A DNA stretch of 64,000 bases from Clitopilus passeckerianus (Eukaryota > Basidiomycota > Agaricomycetes > Agaricales > Entolomataceae): positions 310,001 to 374,000 of the forward strand of contig CALYLX010000156.1 in NCBI GenBank assembly GCA_944990035.1. Direction: 5' to 3'. The translations under genes were made by a program, and so were the position numbers. The notes under the pieces were generated by a model. That model had not been told where the DNA came from. It did no database searches and was given only the letters and a program-made list of their open reading frames with translations. Shown piece by piece: positions 21,929 through 31,779 of this stretch. Every line of letters starts with the position of its first letter. Positions within the stretch are counted from its first letter, which is position 1.

Positions 21929-24049
21929 GGCCAGTCGAGATCGGAATGTCAGCCCAGGGTCCGAATGGGCGAGTGAGCAAATCTTCGTATGATCATAGGT
22001 GTGATCGGTTAGACACGTAATGCCAGTCGATGATGCGGCAATGGGATTGGGATAGTACCAAGCCGACCTGAGGATGCCTGCGAGAAGCTACGCCAGTCAG
22101 ACAACGCCAACATAATAACAGGCTTTCATACTTTTTGGATACCTGGTAAGAATTGTTCGGAATGGGTAAGTAACGCATTTTCAGTGAAAGGGTATCCCAT
22201 GACCCAATCGAATCCGCCTTCAAGGTAGTTAATTTCAGTGTCTTTTGTAAGGGTTGAAGTAGCAACGCACCTGTGGCTTTTGCTCCGAAAGCATGAGCCC
22301 AATGGCTTGGATGGCGTTTCTTCTCAACGAAGTATGATGCTTCTGAAGAACGAGTCCTTTTCGTATCCCTCTCTTCATCCCAGGAGAGAATCTGTGTCCT
22401 CGAGCAGTATGGTTGGAAGCTCTGGCGTCCAATGAATGTTTAAACGAACTGAATTCCTCCAGATCCGAGTCGCGAGAGCGAGGAAGTTTCTCAACAAGGC
22501 AAAGCTTTCCTGTCATAAATTTGCCAGTTTAAGTGGATTCCTGGAGCCCGACAGAGCTTGAGAGCCATGAAGAGTCCTGTGGTCGTCGTTCAAACATTCG
22601 ACAATGGAGAACGTGAAGAAGATTGTTTATGGACCGTTGTGACAAATTCGGGGCTCTCGTGCGAATTATTGATTACTTTACTCATAATTCACCATAATTG
22701 ACCTATTTCTGAGTCAAATCACCCCAATTGAGTAGGATAGTGGTACCAAAATCCCGAATTCCGTCTGTCCTTGGACCATGCTTGGACTTCTCCTCCCTTG
22801 AGGTTTTCAAAAGACCTCCATCTGAACTTACAAGGCAAAACGCAGCAACATGTTCGCGTGCACAATCTCTTCTTTCAAATGACCTCATCGTAGCGGCACT
22901 CCGTCGGGCTCAGTACACACACAGTTCTAATGAGAGGCACGGTTTATCATGTTGGTCTATTGGATGCTTTTGATTCTCCCTAAACTCATTCTTTCTAGAG
23001 GATACCACCACTGCGACTTAGACCGATATAGATCACCTTCAGCGATTGCAATGTGTTGGACTTCCGGCCACCCGTCACTACACGGATTCAATGGTTCCGG
23101 GGTCTTTCGATGAACATCGGGACTGTCCTGTCCCGCTCGTATCTTGCCTACCTGGACTAACGAGAGACCCCTCCTCCAAGGAAACGTACGTCTCTTCCCG
23201 TTTCTCTTGTCAAGAAATACCTTGCTAACCGTACATCAACCCATAGGTTGTCGCATGCCTGGCGTGACCGTCAACATTATGGCTTCAACCCGACGTAAAG
23301 CTGTCCGTCTTTCGCGAGAGGCCCTGTATTAATTTCTGCAGATGTTGTAAGTCCCTTTGTTGGCACGTCTTCTATACTACAAACCTCTGATATTCATTAA
23401 TATTTATGTGACTAGATTCTGCGTCGCCAGTCCAAGACCATCACTCTAACATCCGCCGATGAAGATCCCAGCTCGCTCTCTGAAGCAAGCGGAATCAGAT
23501 ACACGGGTATTAGTGCTTTCCTCGTCAAAACATGCCTGCGTGCACAGAACGATCATACGTTCGTGGCCTGGTGGTCATGAATGGGAGTCTACTTGCACAG
23601 GTTGCCGACCATGGCGAAGAGAGGACCAGGACTAGGAGGGCGTACTGAATAGAGGAGAAAAGCAGCTGAAGGGCGATATAAGAGTGTCGAGAAACGGGGC
23701 AGGTCCCAGGCCTGATCTTATGACCTATTCATTCCTTGACGACTCAGAGCATCGTGTACAGACTCCCAGCTCTCCCATTCTCCATTTAATTCATCTTTTC
23801 TCGTTTGTTTCTTATCCCACTCCGCTTCTGTTGTTGCACCATTTATAACGATGTAGATGTGATTCACCCTATCGTTACATATGTTTGCCCTCAAAATAAT
23901 TTTCTGATTCTCAAATAATTTTATTCCATCGACAATACGTAAAGAAGAGAGCAGTCATAGGCAAAGCCTGTGTACAATGGGAATCATGAGAGACGAAAAT
24001 GTGGTAATGTAAATGTTAGATTGAGGCGCCCCATACGTAGCTCAAATAC
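21929..24049. other. Intergenic, 2.1 kb, no gene I can support
   Basis: Minus-strand frames at 22000-22516 are fairly long but show no known motif. At 23180-23250 there is an intron-like GTACGT...CTAAC...CCATAG segment on the plus strand, but no flanking frame makes a coherent protein. The region from 23600 to 24049 is AT-rich and is the 3' flank of the ankyrin gene. Confidence 0.35.
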
Positions 24050-26503
24050 CTAATTATACTTAGAATCGACGCTCATCATGGTATCGTCGAACAGCGAAAA
24101 AAGGTGGTCTTGTCCCTCCCTTTTAGCCACCCCAAGGGGCGTCAACCCAACTGGAGTTTCGGAACTCACTGGGTTGACTTCGATCCCTGGATGAGCGAGA
24201 AGCAGTCGAACGGCAGATTCATGACCATTAAAGCAGGCAGCGTGAAGCGCTGACCATCCGGGCCAGTTTTCCGCCGCGTTGACGTTAATTCCTGGCATGC
24301 TCAGAAGGAGCTTGACAACAGAGGAATGGCCATTCTGCGACGCCATGTAGAGCGCAGAGTTATGACTATCCGTCAACGCATTTATATCAACTTCGGGATG
24401 ATTGAGGAGGGCCCGAACGGTGGCTTCATGTCCTTCTGAGGACGAACCAATGAGTGGTGTGACTCCTTGTCCATTCCTTGAGTTAACTTTGATGCCAGGG
24501 ACGCCAAGTAGAGCTTGGACGACCGATTCACGGCCATAGAACGATGCACTTTGAAGAGGGGTCCAGTTGGCTTCGTGTGAACCCAAATCGGTATCAATGC
24601 CGGGCCTGCGGAGGAGAAGTTGAACAACGGAGGCATGCCCGTTCTGAGACGCCATGTACAAGGCAGTGGGACCCTTTTCTCTCTGCGCGTTGATGTCAAT
24701 GTCCGGGTGATTAAGGAGGAGCTGTACAATTGTTTCATGTCCTTGCGAGGACGAAGTAATGAGTGGTGTGACTCCGTCGACTGTCCTTGGGTTGACGTTG
24801 GTGCCAGTGTCTGGGAAGGCGAGAAGCGCTCGAACGACTGAGTCGCGACCATGGTTGGATGCGCTCTGGAGGGGTGTCCAGTTCTCTTCATGTGATAAAT
24901 CGACATCAATGCCTGGCCTGCCGAGGAGAAGTTGAACAACGGAGGCATGCCCGTTCTGAGATGCCATGTACAAGGCAGTGGGACCCTTTTCTCTCTGCGC
25001 GTTGATGTCAATGTCCGGGTGATTAAGGAGGAGCTGTACAATTGTTTCATGTCCTTGTGAGGATGAAGCAATGAGTGGTGTGACTCCCTCGCCTGCCCTT
25101 GGGTTGACGTTGGTGCCGGGGAAGGCGAGAAGAGCTCGAACGACTGAGTCGCGACCATGGGCGGACGCGCTCTGGAGGGGTGTCCATCTGTCCTTGGTTT
25201 CCACTGGGTTAGGGTCAATGCCTGGAACATCGAGGAGAAGTTTGACGACATCAACGCGTCCATTCCGCGACGCCAAGAATAATGGGGTCGAGCCGTCATT
25301 CCCCCGAGCGTTAACGTTGACATCCGGATGGCCCAGGAGAAGCCGGACAACCCCCTCATGTCCCTGCATGGATGAAGCAATGAGCGGTGTGACACCCTCG
25401 CCTGTCCTTGGGTTGACGTCGATGTTGGGCAAGGCAAGAAGAGCTTGAACTACCGAGTCGCGACCATGGATGGATGCGCTCTGGAGGGGTGTCCATTTGT
25501 CCTTGGTTTTCGCCAGGTTAGGGTCAATGCCTGGAACGCTGAGGAGAAGGTTGACGACATCAGCGCGTCCATTCTGTGATGCAATGCATAATGGGGTCGA
25601 GCCGTCATCTGTCTGGGCATTAACATTGACATCCGGATGACCGAGGAGGAGCTGAACTACGGAATCGTGTCCGTTGGTGCAAGCAGCTATCAGGGGTGTC
25701 CATTTATCGTTTTCCTCCGAGTTGACGTCAACACCTGGTACTCCAAGGAGAAGCTTGACAATAGAAGTATGCCCATGTTGAGAGGCTAGGTACAGTGCCG
25801 ATGACCCTTTAGTTGTCTGTGCGTTAATATCTGCGCCTGGATGCCCTATAAGTTGCTGCACGACTAGCTCGTGGCCCCTTTCGGACGCTAAGAGGAGGGC
25901 CGTCTCCCCTTGGCTTGTCTTAGCAGCAACGGATATCTGGGAGGTGTTGAGAAGATGTGAAACAGAGGATTCGTGGCCTTCGGCGGCTGCAATGTGAAGC
26001 ACTGTCCAACCATTATGGTTTGGCAGATTCACATTGACCTCAGGAGAGCTGAGAAGCAGTTGAATAGTATGCTCGTGCCCGTTTTCAGCTGCAATATGCA
26101 ATGCTGCTTGGCCTCTATCCCTCCTGTACATTGCATTGTTTGAATGTGTTTCTTGCGATGTTGTTCCTGTAGTTCTCGTCGAAGGGCTAGTTGTTCGAAA
26201 GAGAGATCGGACACTGGTACCCCAACGGTTGCTTCTTGGAGTTGAGCTTCGGGTAATAGTGCCTCGCCTTGGCTCAAGGGTTCTACCTTGCTTCGACCAA
26301 AGGATCTTGATACTACCAAGGCGCAGAGTGGGTATCCAGGGGGCTGATTTGGCAAATAAGGGGTATAAGAAGAGCAGAGCCCGCCGAGGAGAGAGGCGAT
26401 TGATATATGGTAAGATAAAGCGGAGCCGACGGTGGTTAGCGAGCTTCTTCTTTGTGTATTTCAGCCATAGAATCCTACTTGCTACCGGTGGTTGGATCGG
26501 CAT
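24050..26503 (-). CDS. Ankyrin-repeat protein, ~20 repeats (817 aa)
   Basis: Single exon. The N-terminal ~125 residues are basic and Ser/Thr-rich with no known domain (LRFILPYINRLSPRRALLFL). About 20 ankyrin repeats follow, from GQAALHIAAENGHEHTIQLL to the C-terminus. After four ordinary repeats, the array is built from five copies of a three-ankyrin supermodule of ~102-105 residues: (V)TPLIxSSxxGHExxVxxLL, then (S)xLYxASQNGHxxVVxLLL, then WTPLQSASxxGRxSVVxALL. Ankyrin repeats bind other proteins. In fungi many such proteins are stand-alone arrays or NLR-derived, and no NACHT or effector domain is visible here. Supermodules 3 and 4 are nearly identical at DNA level, so the array has expanded recently. 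Confidence 0.88.
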   Translation of the reverse strand: MPIQPPVASRILWLKYTKKKLANHRRLRFILPYINRLSPRRALLFLYPLFAKSAPWIPTLRLGSIKILWSKQGRTLEPRRGTITRSSTPRSNRWGTSVRSLFRTTSPSTRTTGTTSQETHSNNAMYRRDRGQAALHIAAENGHEHTIQLLLSSPEVNVNLPNHNGWTVLHIAAAEGHESSVSHLLNTSQISVAAKTSQGETALLLASERGHELVVQQLIGHPGADINAQTTKGSSALYLASQHGHTSIVKLLLGVPGVDVNSEENDKWTPLIAACTNGHDSVVQLLLGHPDVNVNAQTDDGSTPLCIASQNGRADVVNLLLSVPGIDPNLAKTKDKWTPLQSASIHGRDSVVQALLALPNIDVNPRTGEGVTPLIASSMQGHEGVVRLLLGHPDVNVNARGNDGSTPLFLASRNGRVDVVKLLLDVPGIDPNPVETKDRWTPLQSASAHGRDSVVRALLAFPGTNVNPRAGEGVTPLIASSSQGHETIVQLLLNHPDIDINAQREKGPTALYMASQNGHASVVQLLLGRPGIDVDLSHEENWTPLQSASNHGRDSVVRALLAFPDTGTNVNPRTVDGVTPLITSSSQGHETIVQLLLNHPDIDINAQREKGPTALYMASQNGHASVVQLLLRRPGIDTDLGSHEANWTPLQSASFYGRESVVQALLGVPGIKVNSRNGQGVTPLIGSSSEGHEATVRALLNHPEVDINALTDSHNSALYMASQNGHSSVVKLLLSMPGINVNAAENWPGWSALHAACFNGHESAVRLLLAHPGIEVNPVSSETPVGLTPLGVAKREGQDHLFSLFDDTMMSVDSKYN
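24605..25080 (-). repeat. Recent tandem duplication inside the ankyrin array
   Basis: Sequence from about 24609 (GAGGAGAAGTTGAACAACGG) recurs about 312 bases later at 24921 and stays almost identical for roughly 170 bases. The other supermodules differ far more. This marks unequal exchange of one ~312-bp supermodule. Confidence 0.8.
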
Positions 26504-27477
26504 CTAGATGTTATCGATACAGAATGTAAGGTCGTCGTGGGGTGACCAACTTCGGGGGTAGCCATCGAGCTAGAAGTCTGTTCAAATACTCTGTGCAATG
26601 TCATTTCCGAGCCCAACACTGCTGTATGCTGTGAGGTTATGTGGTCTTGTGACAGGCGCCTTATGGCATAAGGCGCCCGTCACGCCGCCTCCCGCCTCCC
26701 ACGTACAGCCTTGTGTTCGAAGTATCCTGATGCGGCGCGCCCATACTGGAAGTAAACGAGCGGCCGGGCCAATTGGCGCCAATGCGTTTGCTTCAGTCTG
26801 AACCATCCAAAAGTCAGCGAAAGGTCCTTGGGAATTGTAACGAAATGTTTCGATCCTACACTCTTTTATCCAATTGTTACGAGTTTAGTTCTTGATATCT
26901 GGGACTCTATCAAGCCGCAAAGGTGTGCACGAGCAAAAGGTGTGCATTGACGTCCGATATCTAACAGTCCCCGTGTCCTCAGGAGGTAGTTAGAACTTCG
27001 CATAAGTATCCGGGGCCAGTGTGTCCGCCTCTTGCCACCTTGGCACCCTCTACTAGTGACCGCAAAACCGGAGGATGGTTGTACTCCTCCAAAAAACGAA
27101 GGTCAGGAGTCGCCGGTCGCACTTGCTTGCAAGCGATCATTCTCCCGGAAGCAAAGCGAGCTTGCAAGTTCCCTCTAATGGGCAAGCTAGGCTCTGAAGG
27201 TCGTCGGGGATCCTTTTCGGGGATAACATACCCTCGTCAGCGCCGCCTTCGCGCGAATCTCAAGTAATTCTACCCTGATTTAACTAATAATCTAGGCCAA
27301 ACATATTTACCCTCCATCTTACCATTTACGTCTCAGCGTCAAAACCCTCCAACAAACGTAGTACCATCAATCATCCAATTTATATTTCTCTACTACAGAA
27401 TGTATAGAATATTTTTGGTGTGGCCGAGTTCATAGCAACTAATAGCTACTACTACGCTCAAAGTCGACTTTTCTTGT
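26504..27477. other. Intergenic, upstream of ankyrin gene
   Basis: Contains the promoter of the ankyrin gene and a long palindrome (26649-26683). The last ~80 bases belong to the 3' flank shared with 31150-31220. No gene seen. Confidence 0.4.
26649..26683. repeat. 35-base near-perfect palindrome
   Basis: Arms GGCGCCTTATG and CATAAGGCGCC are exact inverse complements around a single G. After one mismatched pair, GTGAC and GTCAC extend the symmetry. It could form a cruciform or bind a dimeric factor. It sits about 150 bases upstream of the ankyrin gene's ATG. Confidence 0.75.
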
Positions 27478-27907
27478 TCAGAATCGAGGCTTTCGCCGAC
27501 AATACTCTTCACTCTCCGCCTCTTGCTCAATGAATATCCACCGAGAATTTAAGCTGGGACTCCAGGAAAATATCATACTGAAGCGGATGTGCGCTGGCTG
27601 GTAGTATAGTCCCTTCCAATGGATGGTAGGTGTCCTTGTGTCATAAAATGCTGCTTGTGCATGAGCGAACGAAGTGCCGAGCTCCCGACGTCCGAGGTTA
27701 GTAAATCCAGAATGGCAGGCGATAATGGAAGGGGAGAGTGTCGAAGTTTCGGTAGAGGTCCATATTGCGATGGTGGTTTTGATAGGTACTGAACGAATGC
27801 TCGAAACAAATAGCGAGAGAGGAAGAATGAAAGGAAAGAGAAAGAAACGAAGATGTCGAAGGAGGGAGAAAGAGCCGAAGACGTTGAGGGGGGCAGCCGA
27901 GACGAAT
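27478..27907 (-). other. 3' flank with a decayed copy of a conserved reading frame (EYCRRKPRF)
   Basis: Downstream of the coiled-coil gene at 27908, the minus strand retains similarity to the segment at 31221-31662, including the end ESEEYCRRKPRF (compare GSEYWRRKPRFR there) and frames such as FRAFVQYL. The intervening frame is shifted relative to the other copy. Either a relic or alternative 3' exons; not called as a gene. Confidence 0.35.
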
Positions 27908-28967
27908 TTATTGCTTGGAAGAGGAGAAGGCGCCGCGCACCCTGTCGAAGAAGGGTCCACGACGGCTGGCAGCCTTGGGCTGCACATCGACCTTGACATC
28001 GGCCACGGCAGGTTCCGAAAGGTCGGGTGTGTTGGGTGCAGTCGCAGCGCGTTTAGGAAGAACGAACTTAGATTTCAAAGCCGACTAATACAATGAATTA
28101 CATTAGAAATATGATAAACAAAGCGATGTAAGGTTAACCTACAAAATTATAAGATCTAACACGACGCCTGTTCCGGGGTACCACCGTGGAGGCTTTGGGG
28201 ACCTCAGGGACCCGCTGCACAATGGGAGCTTGGACGTGAACGCAATCGACTTGCTTCTTCCTCGCACCCTCCATCTGGATGATCTTCGCTTTCAGGCCCT
28301 TCAATTCCGTCTGAAGCTCGTGGATGGAATATGCCATTACGCGGTTGTCAAAGACATTGATTATGGCCACAAGGTCCTTGTCTTGAGCTCTTTTGAGCGT
28401 GGCGAGTCTGGCTTCGAGGGCAGTAATGCCCAATGCAGACTTCGCAGTGTTTATGACTTTGACGTAGTGCTCGTTAAGAATGGTCTCGAGTCGAAGGCGG
28501 CTGGCGGCAAAATAGGAGTGGAAATGTTGCAGAATGAGGTGGATCTGGGTAAGGGTGTATTGATGTGCTCGATTGACGCAGCCGAGAGCGAGTGTATGTC
28601 CTCGGTTGATGAACGAGCGATACCAACGCCGAATGCCATTCAAGGTATCCATGATAGGGGTGAATATGGCTGGAACCGAATCCTTGAGCCATTGGAAAAG
28701 GTGCCCCATTCGTCCGGGTGAGCCTGCTTTTGATTTCCTATCGAACGACAGATAGGTGTCGTCCATCGAGAATATGAGGCAGAGAGAGTATTCGACCCAT
28801 GAGGTAACGTAGTCGACAACAGATGAAAGAAGCCAGACGATACGGGTAAAGACGTTGTTGAGGAAGGCTCCCAAGGAAGCTAACAACACCAGGATAACCT
28901 CCAAAGGGCGAAGGAAGGCAAGGTAGAGTACAGAGAAGGGTTGGGAGACTGCGTAGATAGGAGACAT
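27908..28967 (-). CDS. Membrane protein with short coiled coil, family subtype III (about 334 aa)
   Basis: Exon 1 starts MSPIYAVSQPFSVLYLAFLR and has several hydrophobic segments in the first 90 residues (PLEVILVLLASLGAFLNNVF, TRIVWLLSSVVDYVTSWVEY). An amphipathic region follows (HLFQWLKDSVPAIFTPIMDT, QIHLILQHFHSYFAASRLRL), then a short coil (LEARLATLKRAQDKDLVAII, HELQTELKGLKAKIIQMEG) and a basic motif RNRRRVRSYNF. A phase-0 intron (GTAGGTTAAC...TATTAG) joins exon 2, SALKSKFVLPKRAATAPNTP ... RRGPFFDRVRGAFSSSKQ, with TAA at 27908-27910. The paralogue at 31780 has the same exon structure and sequence. It follows the shared family promoter. Function unknown; membrane-anchored by prediction. Confidence 0.8.
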
Positions 28968-29021
28968 CTTGGTGCGAAGATGGTCGTGTGGAAGGATGAG
29001 GCGTCCTCTGCCAAAGGCAGG

Positions 29022-29071
29022 CTTTTAACTGTTCTCCTTGATTTCGACTACGACCAATTGCACTTGTTTAA
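29022..29071 (-). promoter_or_regulatory. Shared family promoter, variant (TTAAACAAGTGCAAT ... GTTAAAA)
   Basis: Minus-strand TTAAACAAGTGCAAT at 29071-29057 differs from consensus at one base. A GTTAAAA box lies at 29028-29022, about 28 bases on, and the ATG is at 28967. The same wider spacing occurs at the paralogue (32893-32940). Confidence 0.6.
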
Positions 29072-30044
29072 GCCCATGACAAGTCCCAATAACGTCCGAA
29101 TTTGGGACATGGTGGCTGGTTGGGTCCAGTCCCCGATCGTTCAGCTGGTTGTTGGATAGGTCAATGTTCCAAAATTTGGACGATGAACATCCTGGTAGCT
29201 GGCGATAGTATGTGAGCATGGAAGTGGCTCAATATACATATTATGGGCGTACCATCTTCAACTTTCACACAAGGTCTGGGAGTTACGTGTAAGAAACCCT
29301 TCATTCAGCGCACCCAGTGGAAATTTTCGGGAGCATCTCAGATGATTGTTCAAGAGGATCGTTGGTGTTGTGGTTGTTCCTGTTCTTATCCTAGATGCAC
29401 GTTCTCAAGATACATAATACATTCATGGTCCTGGGAGAGGCAATGGTAAGAATGGGGGACAAGATGAAGACTTGGGAATCAGAAGCTGGTCGGAAGAGCA
29501 GAAAACTTGCAGAGTTGGCATCACGAGACTAAACAGTTGCGTCGCGTCAGACGCGTCTACACCTCCTCGGTGGTCAGAATCGATTAAGACTCCCTGCAGA
29601 CGCACAGATGACCGATATCAGTACCACCGATGCATTTGCCCCCGCAGTGCTCGCTAATCTCACTCCTCTTATGCGACAAGAGCAAGCGACATGCCAACAT
29701 GGACTGGTTTGCGTCTGAAGTCGAGTGATAATAATCCTTTGCTGACTTGTGATTCCTCTGGGGTTCATGATTGATTGCCAAGAGTGAAGAAATACTACTA
29801 GAGAAAAGATCTAGGAACGATGTGCTAGTAATCCGGTCCATAAACACAGAATGAACATCCAGTAAAATATTGTAATAGAGATATGAAGTTGTGTTCTGAT
29901 AGATAATGGATATTCGTAGGGGACAGGTAGAGAGGAAATGTGAAAGAGCTGGAAAAGGGCAAGGAATGTGTATGTAGGAGAAGGAATGCAACGAAGGACA
30001 GAAATCTAATGATGCAACGAGTCTAAGCTGGGTCTACACAAGAG
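29072..30044. other. Intergenic, nothing recognised
   Basis: Contains the 3' flank of the gene at 30045. A GCGTCGCGTCAGACGCGTC run at 29538-29556 includes ACGCGT. No gene seen. Confidence 0.4.
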
Positions 30045-30980
30045 TCAAGCTTTCGGAAAGAACCACGGACGATAAGCCCGCCGATTGCGGCGAGGTCTCG
30101 AATGCCGGACAGGGACTGTCGCAACTGTCGCAACAGAACTCGCTACCTCAGGCTCTTGCGCTTCCTCCGAACGCAGCTTGTAGACCTCCTCTTGTAAACG
30201 AAGATTATCAGTACGCAGCACCTTATTTTGCGCGACCATATCAGAGATTTGTTCTTGGGTGTCGGATAGTTGAATCTGAAGAGCTTCGTACTCGTCCTTG
30301 AGGGTCTCGAATTCAAAACTGTTATTGCGGGCCGCACCCATGGCGGCTTTCCAAGAGTCTCCAAGGCTGAGGACAGTTGTCGTTAGCTTCGTCGTCATGT
30401 CCGACCAATACTTTTTCTCTTTGGCGATATGTGTCCAGGCAGCGGCGTACGCTTGATCCTCAGTTTTCAGTGGATCCAAGGGTTCGGTTTGGAGTATCCC
30501 AGGTTCCTCCTGGCTCCCATCGCAGGTTGCCAGCCCGCTCGCTTGAGTAGAGGCCTCCTTGTAGTGTGGTATAGTCACCAGCTCTGGGTAGAGGCGTAGT
30601 GTCTCACCCTCTGATTCAGAAGCAGGCTCGCAGTGAGAAGAATCCGCCTTGGCGAGATCGGATCGAGGGAAGATGTGGCGGAAGATAACCCAAGAGAGCA
30701 TACATAAGGCGAGTCCAGCAAGGTACGGAAAGGCGTTTTCCCCCAGGACGATCAATCTGGCGCGGGAAGGAGTATTCTGCTTTATTAAGAGTGCGATTGT
30801 GGTTGACTGTGCCCAGAGCCGATGAAAGGCATGAATAGCTACCACAGCTAGACGCTGAAGTTCTGGTTGAAGCCGACCGGCGCGGAGGCTATCGACACAG
30901 CTCTGGACAGCAAGAACAAAGACAATAGCAGTCAGGTAAGTGAATAGGTTGGCGGGAGGTTTTGCGAGCTTGAGCTCCAT
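30045..30980 (-). CDS. Membrane-anchored coiled-coil protein, family subtype II (311 aa)
   Basis: Uninterrupted frame from ATG 30980 (MELKLAKPPANLFTYLTAIV). Two hydrophobic segments (LFTYLTAIVFVLAVQSCVDS and FPYLAGLALCMLSWVIFRHI) flank a loop with ELQRLAVVAIHAFHRLWAQS. An acidic linker follows, then a coil (ETLKDEYEALQIQLSDTQEQ) with the family block DNLRLQEEVYKLRSEE. The tail is basic and aromatic: SRPRRNRRAYRPWFFPKA. The homologue at 54727 shares the N-terminal layout (RLWTWSTI, VELVVF...IPYIAGL) and the coil, but not the tail. The tail resembles HRPWFFKPKA of the subtype I proteins at 36541 and 56457. Probably a two-helix membrane protein with a cytoplasmic coil. Confidence 0.82.
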   Translation of the reverse strand: MELKLAKPPANLFTYLTAIVFVLAVQSCVDSLRAGRLQPELQRLAVVAIHAFHRLWAQSTTIALLIKQNTPSRARLIVLGENAFPYLAGLALCMLSWVIFRHIFPRSDLAKADSSHCEPASESEGETLRLYPELVTIPHYKEASTQASGLATCDGSQEEPGILQTEPLDPLKTEDQAYAAAWTHIAKEKKYWSDMTTKLTTTVLSLGDSWKAAMGAARNNSFEFETLKDEYEALQIQLSDTQEQISDMVAQNKVLRTDNLRLQEEVYKLRSEEAQEPEVASSVATVATVPVRHSRPRRNRRAYRPWFFPKA

Positions 30981-31056
30981 TTTAGCGTGTTCGGGTTGTG
31001 ACGATGGTATTGAAGTTGAAATTGAAGTGGAATCACTATCGCGTGCTTTCTCTGAG

Positions 31057-31071
31057 ATTGCACTTGTTTGA
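31057..31071 (-). promoter_or_regulatory. Shared family promoter element (TCAAACAAGTGCAAT)
   Basis: An exact consensus match on the minus strand, 77 bases upstream of ATG 30980. I see no CATAAAA close to it. Confidence 0.65.
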
Positions 31072-31220
31072 CACTCACACTAGCCTGTTCAAAACCCGTC
31101 GAGAACTGTACCACCAACCGGAATTCTATTCCTCTACGTAAGATATATAAAGCAGAAAACATTTTTGGTGTGACCAAGTTCATAGCAAGTAATATTTGCT
31201 ACTACGCTCAAAGTCAACTT

Positions 31221-31662
31221 TTATCGAAACCGAGGCTTTCGCCTCCAATACTCGCTGCCGCCTGCCCACTAAACACCCGGCCGTAATTTGAGGCTGGGAT
31301 TCCAGGGCTAACATACCGAGTCAGAAGTGCGCTGACCGGTAGCCGTGATCCTACCAATGGGCGGCAGGAGTCCTGGGGTTGTAGCAGCTGCCCGAATGCT
31401 GCGTCCTCGTCTAGGGGATCCTGAGGAGCCGGTTGCACCTTGAATGCTAGTCAAGTCCGCAGTTTTGCCATCCAGCTTGCAGGGCGGGATACTGAGGGGT
31501 GGGAAACGGAGCTCTGAGCTCACGACGTTCGGGGATAGTGTGTCCGGAATTCCAGGCGATAACGAGGGGAGAGTATCAAAGGTTTCCGTAGAGGTCCAGA
31601 ATGCAATGGGGATGGTAATAGGGACCGGGTATTGAACGAATGCTTGACGAAAAAGAAGAGAG
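31221..31662 (-). other. Possible spliced C-terminal exons (…EYWRRKPRFR) of unknown parent
   Basis: A long minus-strand frame beginning after a TTTGCGAATAG acceptor-like site reads LFRQAFVQYPVPITIPIAFW ... PPLSIPPCKLDGKTADLTSI ... ITATGQRTSDS, then a 48-nt intron (31269-31316, GTATGT...GTTTAG) leads to WAGGSEYWRRKPRFR and TAA at 31221-31223. It is Pro/Ser-rich with a basic-aromatic end like other family tails. It may be alternative 3' exons of the gene at 31780, or a separate fragment. The decayed counterpart is at 27478-27907. Confidence 0.35.
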
Positions 31663-31779
31663 CTATTCGCAAAAGAGAAGAAGGGGAAGATTGCTAGACG
31701 AGAGGAAGAAATTGATGATCTTGGAAGGAATAACCAGAGAAAGAACCGAAGACGTTGAAGGGAAAGGCCGAGACGAGTT

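Noticed and set aside
23040..23520. Intron-like segment (GTACGT...CTAAC...CCATAG) with flanking plus-strand frames
   Set aside because: No combination of frames on either side gave a continuous, recognisable protein; one possible splice does not make a gene.
27478..27999. Long minus-strand frame overlapping the last exon of the 27908 gene
   Set aside because: It is another frame of the exon for SALKSKFVLPKRAATAP...SSKQ, which is conserved with the paralogue; only the extreme 3' end (RRKPRF) is of interest.
27674..28721. Plus-strand frames opposite the subtype III genes
   Set aside because: Antisense shadows; the minus-strand frame is conserved between paralogues with intron and promoter.
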